Source: JBBRLA01 sp038231615 (GTDB lineage: Bacteria; Myxococcota_A; Polyangia; Palsa-1104; JAEUJZ01). Taken from it: a DNA stretch of 5,509 nt. The position numbers were made by a program, and so were the translations under genes. Shown in pieces: positions 1-5,509 of the stretch. Below the pieces are notes generated by a model that was given only the letters and a program-made list of their open reading frames with translations, ran no database searches and was not told where the DNA came from. Position 1 is the first letter of the stretch, and every line of letters begins with the position of its first letter. Location of the stretch: NCBI GenBank assembly GCA_038231615.1, contig JBBRLA010000593.1, positions 1 to 5,509 on the forward strand, written 5' to 3'.

Positions 1-44
1 CAGCCGCCGCGGCACAAGGAGAGTCTGGCGTGCAGGAGTGACAT

Positions 45-75
45 GGCCGCTTTTGACCGGCCTGCCATTTTGGCA
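45..75 (-). terminator. Pair of small hairpins after glpK, weak terminator candidate
   Basis: Read on the minus strand, two short dyads follow the glpK stop: TGCCA / TGGCA with a three-base A loop (63-75), then GGCCG / CGGCC with an 8-base loop (45-62). Both have only five pairs and neither is followed by a T-tract. Position is the main support. The rest of bases 1-83 shows nothing I can identify. Confidence 0.2.
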
Positions 76-83
76 AAAGTCCC

Positions 84-1574
<1,491 letters not shown>

Positions 1575-1580
1575 GGATCT

Positions 1581-1609
1581 GTAATAGCAGACCCGCCGCC
1601 GCCGGTCGA
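1581..1609 (-). promoter_or_regulatory. Weak candidate promoter for glpK
   Basis: On the minus strand, TCGACC (4 of 6 to the -35 consensus), a 17-base spacer and TATTAC (4 of 6 to -10) end six bases before the glpK ATG. Initiation at the usual distance would fall on the A of the ATG, giving a leaderless message. This would agree with the lack of a Shine-Dalgarno. Both boxes are imperfect, so chance is a real alternative. Confidence 0.25.
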
Positions 1610-1650
1610 GGCGCCAGCGTGAGCGAATGCACGTAGGGAGATGGGAAAGA

Positions 1651-1663
1651 TTCAGAGTCAGAA
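1651..1663. promoter_or_regulatory. Imperfect palindrome upstream of glpK, possible operator
   Basis: The 13-base sequence TTCAGAGTCAGAA has dyad symmetry at five of six paired positions around base 1657. It lies 77 bases upstream of the glpK start in a locally AT-rich patch within otherwise GC-rich DNA. A regulator site is possible, but no regulator gene is nearby and a single short palindrome is weak evidence. Confidence 0.2.
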
Positions 1664-1681
1664 TTAAACCGCGCGAGTAAC

Positions 1682-1721
1682 TGGGCCCACGCGTCCCGGC
1701 GAATGCCGGGACGTGGGGAGG
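1682..1721. repeat. Intergenic hairpin repeat, copy 1
   Basis: A 40-base element matching 38 of 40 bases of a second copy 70 bases to the right. Its core is a perfect 9-pair stem, CGTCCCGGC / GCCGGGACG, around a GAAT loop (1692-1713). The flanking CCCA and TGGG can extend the stem past a two-base bulge. Such GC hairpins with a translated PAFAG signature are typical dispersed intergenic repeats of proteobacteria. Whether this one is dispersed genome-wide cannot be seen here. It lies between glpK and the barrel gene, upstream of the former and downstream of the latter. Confidence 0.85.
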
Positions 1722-1751
1722 TGGGGGGAGGCTCGGCGAGCTTGCTCGACG

Positions 1752-1791
1752 TGGGCCCACGCGCCCCGGCGAATGCCGGGGCGTGGGGAGG
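1752..1791. repeat. Intergenic hairpin repeat, copy 2
   Basis: Second copy of the 40-base element. The core stem is CGCCCCGGC / GCCGGGGCG with the same GAAT loop (1762-1783). The only two differences from copy 1 are the two partners of one base pair (T-A in copy 1, C-G here), so the stem is preserved. The left edge overlaps a perfect 12-base palindrome CGTGGGCCCACG (1750-1761). A small CGAGC-TT-GCTCG dyad (1737-1748) lies in the spacer between copies. Confidence 0.85.
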
Positions 1792-1809
1792 GGGACGGGA
1801 ACGTCCCCC
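1790..1809 (-). terminator. GC-rich hairpin after the barrel gene, possible terminator
   Basis: Perfect 8-pair stem GGGGGACG / CGTCCCCC with a 4-base loop, 24 bases beyond the stop codon of the barrel gene when read on the minus strand. The stem is strong, but it is not followed by a T-tract on either strand, so it is not a canonical intrinsic terminator. It may act together with the two hairpin repeats just beyond it as a stop or 3'-end stabiliser. The function is inferred from placement. Confidence 0.4.
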
Positions 1810-1833
1810 CCTGATAGACGAGAAAGGGCGGTC

Positions 1834-3435
1834 TTACCAGTAAAGCTGGGCGGTGGCGTTGCCGGAGAACTGGTTCACATCGTCCACCCGGTAGCGGCGG
1901 CCGGTCTGGTTGATGACCGCGCGGTAGGCCGGGTTCCAGTCGGCGGGGCAGTTCTGGTCCACCCGGGAGGCATTGCACGTCGCCGGCCGGTTGCTGTAGT
2001 TGGTGGTGCCGGCGTCGTCGGCGGTGATGACGTGCCCCTGATCGCGCAGGTAGTTGCCCGAAAGCCGCAGACGGAAGTGGCGGTACAGTTCGGCGGTGAT
2101 CCCCAGCTCGCCGCTGAAGCTCAGATAGTCCTGGATGATCGTGAGCCCGCTGTAGGGGTGCTGGTAGTAGGGGCTGGCATCCTGCAACCGCGCGCGGCCG
2201 TACCCCGGGATGCTGTTTCCGTTGATCGGCGCCCGGCAGGCCGGGTTGAAGGTGCCCTGGGTGACGCCCTTGTTCAGCTTCACGTCGGGGCGGGCCCCGG
2301 CGTCGCTGAAGTTGAACGGCGGGGGGAGTGCCGTCGCATCGTCGCAGACAAGCGCGCTTGAGGAGGCGAAGAGTTCCCATGCTTCAGAATATCCGCGACC
2401 CAGGAAGTGGACGTTGATCGCGCCGCGGAAATCGAGCACCAGGCGGTGTCCCTTGTCCTTGTTCTCCAGAGGGGTCGCCTCAAAGCCGAACTTCAGGCCG
2501 GCCTGCTGCTGCGGGGCGGCGCGGCGCTGGGCGAAGCCGTAGTCGACCCAGGGCGAGCCGTCGCCGGTGCGGGCGATGGGGATCATGTACCACAGGCCGA
2601 AGTAGGGATCGATGTAGCGGAAGCGGTGGGAGATGGCGGTGCGCACGATCACCCGGTGCAGGCCCTCGGACACGCCGTTCCAGCCGCGTTGGGCGTTGCC
2701 GCCGGTGTCCGTGTCGGACTGGGTGACCAGGGGCGAATTCGCCGGCAGCCGCAGGCGGGTGTTGTCGTACTGCATGATCGTCCCGATGGAGATCTGCCCC
2801 TCGAGCCCGATGACCCAGGTGGGCTTGGTCGGGTCGCGGCGCTGGGACACCGGGGCCCCGGTCAAGGAAAGGTTGATCGTATCCAGGGCATCCAGGCCCC
2901 CGCCCCCGCGAAAGGGCGGAGAGAAGATGGTGCTGCCGACCTGGGAGTTCGGATCGATGGGGTAGATGCCGTCGAGGTAGGTCGACGACGAGTTGGCGAT
3001 GCAGCCGAAGTTGCTGGGGTTGCAGTTGTTCCAGCCCGCCGTGGGGTCCAGGTCGTAGCTCCGCACGTCCTGCAGGACGACGGGCAGTTCGGCGGAAAGC
3101 TGTAGGTCCTGAAAGAGGCCGATGTCGGCGCGCACCGAAAGGGTGTGCTTGCGCTCGGTGTAGAGCAGATCGGGCACGGTCTGGGTGCGGCCCAGGGTAC
3201 CGCCGGAATGAGACAACAGGTCGGCCATGGTCTGCGGGGCCTGGAAGTAGGGCAGGGACTCGCGGGTGATCGACGCGGTCTTGTAGGAGAAGCCATAGGC
3301 GGCCGAGACCTTGAAGCCGAAGGGTTTGCCCGGCTCGAAGGAACTGGCCAGATCGGTGAGTTCGGCAGCGTGTGCTGTCCCCGAACATGCGAGGTATCCC
3401 CAGGCGCAGATCGAGGCAGCGAAACAGACTCGCAT
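1834..3435 (-). CDS. Putative outer-membrane beta-barrel protein, function unknown
   Basis: A 533-residue secreted protein that I cannot assign to a named family. The N-terminus is a signal peptide: short charged start, hydrophobic core (residues 3-18), then an AHA-A cleavage site at about 23/24. The mature part has many alternating hydrophobic/polar strands with aromatic girdle residues (e.g. HTLSVRADIGLF 97-108, YIDPYFGLWYMIPIA 274-288, FRLRLSGNYLRD 454-465). Long polar Asn/Gly/Pro-rich segments separate them, and the protein ends in Tyr-Trp. Terminal aromatics are the signal recognised by the BAM assembly machinery, so an outer-membrane barrel is inferred. The mature chain has exactly six cysteines in three sets (138/145, 364/400, 487/496), all in loop-like regions. 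The frame opens 12 codons earlier at a TTG (base 3471). I prefer the ATG because it gives a clean signal peptide. A porin, a transporter or a phenol-degradation-type barrel are all possible. Confidence 0.85.
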   Translation of the reverse strand: MRVCFAASICAWGYLACSGTAHAAELTDLASSFEPGKPFGFKVSAAYGFSYKTASITRESLPYFQAPQTMADLLSHSGGTLGRTQTVPDLLYTERKHTLSVRADIGLFQDLQLSAELPVVLQDVRSYDLDPTAGWNNCNPSNFGCIANSSSTYLDGIYPIDPNSQVGSTIFSPPFRGGGGLDALDTINLSLTGAPVSQRRDPTKPTWVIGLEGQISIGTIMQYDNTRLRLPANSPLVTQSDTDTGGNAQRGWNGVSEGLHRVIVRTAISHRFRYIDPYFGLWYMIPIARTGDGSPWVDYGFAQRRAAPQQQAGLKFGFEATPLENKDKGHRLVLDFRGAINVHFLGRGYSEAWELFASSSALVCDDATALPPPFNFSDAGARPDVKLNKGVTQGTFNPACRAPINGNSIPGYGRARLQDASPYYQHPYSGLTIIQDYLSFSGELGITAELYRHFRLRLSGNYLRDQGHVITADDAGTTNYSNRPATCNASRVDQNCPADWNPAYRAVINQTGRRYRVDDVNQFSGNATAQLYW

Positions 3436-3441
3436 AGCGAA

Positions 3442-3471
3442 ACAATACCTTTTTACATGGCTTTTCGTCAA
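3442..3471 (-). promoter_or_regulatory. Candidate sigma-70-type promoter of the barrel gene
   Basis: On the minus strand, TTGACG (5 of 6 to TTGACA), an 18-base AT-rich spacer and TATTGT (4 of 6 to TATAAT) lie directly before the gene. The -10-like box ends six bases before the ATG at 3435, so transcription would begin at or near the start codon. This also argues against the alternative TTG start at 3471, which overlaps the -35-like box. The only purine-rich stretch (AAAAAGG) is 12 bases from the ATG, too far for a good Shine-Dalgarno. Confidence 0.45.
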
Positions 3472-3623
3472 GGGTCGCGATGTCGTGTGACGGGCGCGGG
3501 CGCATTTTAGGGCGTCATTGCTTACATGCGGGCGGGCGGAGTTTGACAGGGCAAGGGCTATGCCGAGCTATGGCAGTGACAGCGGGGCTGAAGTCCCTGG
3601 ATTCGGTTAGCGCGTCCAGCCGG
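3472..3623. other. Intergenic stretch without a recognisable feature
   Basis: Between the Uma2 stop and the promoter of the barrel gene. I see no coding potential, no strong hairpin with a T-tract and no repeat. A TTGACA on the plus strand (3543-3548) has no suitable -10 partner and no plus-strand gene follows. Confidence 0.5.
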
Positions 3624-4376
3624 TTATCGCTTGTGTTCGAGCAGCGCCCGCAGACGAGTCACCTCGGCCTCCGCGGCCAGCGCACGGGCCTCGGCGCTTT
3701 GCCGGGCGGCTTCGGCGCTTTGCCGGGCGGTCTCGGCGCTTTGCCGGGAGGTCTCGGCGCTTTGCCGGGCGGCTTCGGCTTGCTCGTACGCCTGATAGAC
3801 CTCGGGCATGCGCAACAGGTACCGCCCGGTCCCCGGTTCCACGAAGTGCAGCAGCCCATCCTTGAGCAAAAGGTCCAGGCCCAGCACTTCGGAAGTCAGT
3901 GCGCCGCCGGGGTTTTGGGGGATGCGCCGGTATTTCCTGCCATGCAGGCGATAGCCCATCAGCGGGGAGTCCAGATAAGCACCCTCGGCATCATAGAGAA
4001 AATACTCAGCAACCTCCAGGTGGGCGTAGAGCGCTTTCTTGGTGCCCAGGTCATTCTCCCACGTCTGACGGGACGCCACCTCCAGCACGAAGGTCGGGCC
4101 GCGCCCCTCCTCCCAGATCTTGTACGTGCGCCGCTGGTATTGCTCGACCCCGCGCACTACGCACACGTCCGGGGCAAAGCGGGCATGGGAGTTGCCTTCC
4201 TCATAGTAAAAGAGCGTATTCCCGGTAACGTAGACCTGCGTCTGCTCCCGGAAGTGGTGCAGAAGCGTCCCGATCGCACTGATCATCTCGTCGCGGTTCT
4301 GGTCGGTGTCGGCCATGGGCTCCCCATCCGATTCAGGGTAGAATAAGGGTATTTCTGAGGCGATTGCTGCGTTCAT
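3624..4376 (-). CDS. Uma2 family (DUF820) putative PD-(D/E)XK nuclease with heptad-repeat tail
   Basis: A 250-residue protein of the Uma2/DUF820 family, predicted restriction-endonuclease-like fold. Family landmarks visible: LFYYEEGN (55-62), RFAPDVCVV (66-74, acidic D70), FVLEVASRQT (96-105, acidic E99), then D109 and K113/K114 ahead of YAHLEVAEYFLYD (117-129). Together D70-E99-K113/114 are the expected D…E…K site. Biological role of the family is not established; many bacterial genomes carry multiple copies. From about residue 197 the tail is a predicted coiled coil: four heptads of form xxRQSAE (202-229) followed by three looser heptads to the C-terminus. The ATG start is supported by AGAGGA five bases upstream; the longer open frame (to 4550) runs into the neighbouring gene and is discounted. 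Early codons include TCA, ATA and TTA, which are rarer in the GC-rich neighbours, a mild hint of separate origin. It lies 64 bases downstream of the sterol-desaturase-like gene. Confidence 0.93.
   Translation of the reverse strand: MNAAIASEIPLFYPESDGEPMADTDQNRDEMISAIGTLLHHFREQTQVYVTGNTLFYYEEGNSHARFAPDVCVVRGVEQYQRRTYKIWEEGRGPTFVLEVASRQTWENDLGTKKALYAHLEVAEYFLYDAEGAYLDSPLMGYRLHGRKYRRIPQNPGGALTSEVLGLDLLLKDGLLHFVEPGTGRYLLRMPEVYQAYEQAEAARQSAETSRQSAETARQSAEAARQSAEARALAAEAEVTRLRALLEHKR
3690..3773 (-). repeat. Four tandem 21-base units inside the Uma2 gene
   Basis: Four consecutive near-identical 21-base units, each coding one heptad of form xxRQSAE (residues 202-229). Units differ mainly at the first two codons and at GAG/GAA wobble. 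The unit length keeps both reading frame and coiled-coil register, so copy number can change by slippage or recombination without breaking the protein. Confidence 0.9.
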
Positions 4377-4381
4377 GGTGA

Positions 4382-4387
4382 TCCTCT
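4382..4387 (-). promoter_or_regulatory. Ribosome binding site deciding the Uma2 start
   Basis: AGAGGA on the minus strand, five bases before the ATG at 4376. It favours this start over the open frame that continues upstream into the neighbouring gene. Confidence 0.6.
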
Positions 4388-4393
4388 GATAGG

Positions 4394-4422
4394 AGCATAA
4401 GGGGTCCAATCCCGGGTGACAA
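4394..4422 (-). promoter_or_regulatory. Candidate promoter of the Uma2 gene
   Basis: On the minus strand, TTGTCA (5 of 6), exactly 17 bases, then TATGCT (4 of 6) lie in the 64-base gap after the sterol-desaturase-like gene. The predicted start would leave a leader of about 11 bases carrying the GAGG ribosome site before the ATG. If real, the Uma2 gene can be expressed separately from its upstream neighbour. Confidence 0.35.
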
Positions 4423-4440
4423 GAAGCGGGGCGCTTGGAC

Positions 4441-5205
4441 CTATGCCGGCAGGCGGCGGCCCGGCATCGATGCGAAGAACTGCGGCGGCAGGGTGCGGGG
4501 GTCCCGGTAGGTCCCGCAGATCCGGTCCCAGAGGCTGAAGAACTGCCCATAGTTGTACTTGTTGAACCAGTGATGCGCCGTGTGGCAGCCGGTGTTGTTG
4601 ACGAAGCCGTAGGGCACCCAGTTGATGCGATCGTGGATCAGCACCGCCCACAGCGTCACCAGGGTGACGGAGGCGTGGTAGACCCACACGTGCAGCGGGA
4701 AGAGGTAGGCACACAGGTGGTGCGGGAACGCCTGGGCGAAGGAGTCCAGCGGGTGGAAAGCCACCCCCGCGATGGGCGTCGGGATGCGGAACTGGTGGTG
4801 CTTGACGTGCAGCGTCCGATAGAAGAAGCGCAGGTGCAGGCCCCGGTGAATCCAGTAGATCAGGGTCTCGGTGATCACCAGCACCAGAAGGATGCTGCAA
4901 AGCGTGTAGAACCAGCCGTGCTCGCGGAAGCTGAAGTAGATCTTGCTGCGCCCGGTGATGATGCCGATCTCGATCGGCAGCATGAGCAGTCCATTGCCTA
5001 ATAGCGAATAGAACGCGTAAAGCACTGAGCGACGCAGTTCCGGGCCGTTGGGTCGGTAGTCGGGGACGAAGCGGGCGCGTTTCCACACGAAGAAGACGAA
5101 GTAGCTCAGCCCGGCCAGGGTGAAGAAGAGCAACGACGCGGCGATCACCATGAAAACATAGAGGCCGGCCCAGCCGTACCGCTCATACAGGTCCTTGAAG
5201 AACAT
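4441..5205 (-). CDS. Sterol C5-desaturase-like (Erg3/SC5D-type) fatty acid hydroxylase superfamily membrane enzyme
   Basis: A 254-residue integral membrane oxidoreductase of the fatty-acid-hydroxylase/sterol-desaturase superfamily, which uses a di-iron centre held by histidine boxes to hydroxylate or desaturate lipids with O2. All boxes are present: HRGLH (120-124), HVKHH (133-137) and HTAHH (208-212), plus FHPLD (150-154) and H191. Hydrophobic stretches at about 13-38, 61-83, 100-118 and 163-190 suggest four membrane segments with the histidines on the cytoplasmic face. The block from VNNTGCHTAHH to NYGQFFSLWDR (218-228) and GTYRDP closely follows what I recall of yeast Erg3 and human SC5D, more than the alkylglycerol monooxygenase or carotenoid hydroxylase branches. 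The substrate is inferred, not shown; a hopanoid or other lipid is possible. The ATG start has AGGGAG nine bases upstream. No other sterol gene (squalene epoxidase, oxidosqualene cyclase) is in the window. Confidence 0.94.
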   Translation of the reverse strand: MFFKDLYERYGWAGLYVFMVIAASLLFFTLAGLSYFVFFVWKRARFVPDYRPNGPELRRSVLYAFYSLLGNGLLMLPIEIGIITGRSKIYFSFREHGWFYTLCSILLVLVITETLIYWIHRGLHLRFFYRTLHVKHHQFRIPTPIAGVAFHPLDSFAQAFPHHLCAYLFPLHVWVYHASVTLVTLWAVLIHDRINWVPYGFVNNTGCHTAHHWFNKYNYGQFFSLWDRICGTYRDPRTLPPQFFASMPGRRLPA

Positions 5206-5350
5206 TCGCGCGTGCTCCCTTCCCTCGGTCAGCCGGTAGCCGCCGGTGGCCAGTAGCTGGTTTGGGCCCCATCGTAGTCAGGCCCGCGCAAAATACAATC
5301 GCCTTTTCCCACAGGCTTGACCGCGCCCGTTGGGGGTGGCAAGAAGGAGC
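5206..5350. other. Divergent intergenic region between the sterol-desaturase-like and GH3 genes
   Basis: This 145-base region must hold the promoters of both divergent genes. On the plus strand TACAAT (5294-5299, 5 of 6 to the -10 consensus) sits 51 bases before the GH3 ATG, but no -35 partner lies at 16-18 bases. A near-duplicate 9-mer, GCCGGTAGC / GCCGGTGGC (5232-5250), is the only repeat seen. No confident operator can be named. Confidence 0.4.
5215..5220 (-). promoter_or_regulatory. Ribosome binding site of the sterol-desaturase-like gene
   Basis: AGGGAG on the minus strand, nine bases before the ATG at 5205. The spacing is a little long but usable, and it supports the chosen start. Confidence 0.5.
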
Positions 5351-5509
5351 ATGTCATTCTCCTCCGGCTCGGGGCGCACCCCGCCGTCCTCGCTCTTCAT
5401 CCTGGGCTTCGAGGGTCAGACCGCCCCGCCCGCGATCCTCGATCGCCTGCGCCAGGACGCCCTTTTTGGGGTCATCCTTTTTTCGCGCAACTTCGAGGGC
5501 CCGCAAAAC
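5351..5509 (+). CDS. Glycoside hydrolase family 3, beta-N-acetylhexosaminidase-like (N-terminal fragment)
   Basis: The first 53 codons of a gene cut off by the window's right edge. Residues 15-53 contain LFILGFEGQT, then a spacer helix, then GVILFSRNFEGPQ. This is the opening of the GH3 N-terminal TIM barrel as seen in NagZ-type beta-N-acetylhexosaminidases, which remove N-acetylglucosamine during peptidoglycan recycling. The catalytic residues lie beyond the window, so specificity cannot be judged. The first 14 residues are low-complexity Ser/Gly/Pro. No clear signal peptide is seen, compatible with a cytoplasmic enzyme. The start is uncertain: AAGGAG sits only one base before this ATG. In-frame GTG (5336) and TTG (5330) lie upstream, and a TGA at 5318 bounds the frame. 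It is transcribed divergently from the sterol-desaturase-like gene. Confidence 0.85.
   Translation, partial: MSFSSGSGRTPPSSLFILGFEGQTAPPAILDRLRQDALFGVILFSRNFEGPQN

Noticed and set aside
1575..1760. 62-codon N-terminal extension of glpK
   Set aside because: It translates the hairpin repeat and spacer (Pro/Arg-rich, PAFAGT). Glycerol kinases begin directly at the AIDQGTT strand.
2407..3105. Plus-strand 232-codon frame, with other overlapping frames, opposite the barrel gene
   Set aside because: Low-complexity Gly/Val/Ala products antisense to a gene with a signal peptide and barrel features; typical GC-rich shadows.
3385..3387. Cys17 of the barrel protein as a lipoprotein cleavage site
   Set aside because: The preceding residues Tyr-Leu-Ala do not fit the lipobox well, and a clean AHA-A signal peptidase I site follows six residues later.
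3543..3548. Perfect TTGACA on the plus strand
   Set aside because: No acceptable -10 box lies 16-18 bases downstream and no plus-strand gene begins nearby.
3690..3773. Tandem repeats as a possible CRISPR array
   Set aside because: Units of 21 bases are directly contiguous with no unique spacers and encode protein heptads in frame.
3480..4346. Plus-strand 288-codon frame with repeated GALPGG motifs
   Set aside because: The apparent GALPGG repeat is the complement of the 21-base heptad units in the Uma2 gene, which has family motifs and a ribosome site.

Overview
The window comes from a GC-rich, Gram-negative bacterium. A long protein with a signal peptide, beta-rich alternating strands and a C-terminal aromatic residue (…LYW) points to an outer membrane. 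The GC-rich third positions, the sterol-desaturase-like enzyme and the style of the outer-membrane protein and GH3 gene would fit a Myxococcota/deltaproteobacterial or related proteobacterial lineage. That placement is a weak inference, because no ribosomal or other marker gene is present.

Layout from left to right: (1) glpK, glycerol kinase, complete on the minus strand (84-1574). (2) A 259-base non-coding stretch (1575-1833) packed with dyad symmetry: two ~40-base hairpin repeats 70 bases apart, with a compensatory base-pair change between them, and a separate GC hairpin just after the next gene's stop. (3) An uncharacterised outer-membrane beta-barrel-like protein on the minus strand (1834-3435). 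(4) A 152-3623-style short gap of about 190 bases with nothing convincing except a candidate promoter next to the barrel gene. (5) A Uma2/DUF820-family protein with a PD-(D/E)XK-type fold and a C-terminal coiled coil made of near-identical heptads (minus, 3624-4376). (6) A fatty-acid-hydroxylase-superfamily membrane enzyme that closely resembles the eukaryotic sterol C5-desaturase (Erg3/SC5D) pattern (minus, 4441-5205). (7) A 145-base divergent intergenic region. (8) The first 53 codons of a GH3 beta-N-acetylhexosaminidase-like gene on the plus strand, cut by the window edge (5351-5509).

The four complete genes point the same way but do not form an obvious pathway. The sterol-desaturase-like gene and the Uma2 gene are only 64 bases apart and could be co-transcribed, although a promoter-like pair lies in that gap. 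glpK has no glpF or glpD beside it here. I see no defence system, CRISPR array, tRNA, rRNA or transposase. The points most worth a second look are the Erg3-like enzyme, the covarying hairpin repeat pair, and the promoter-like elements placed so that transcripts of glpK and the barrel gene could be leaderless.
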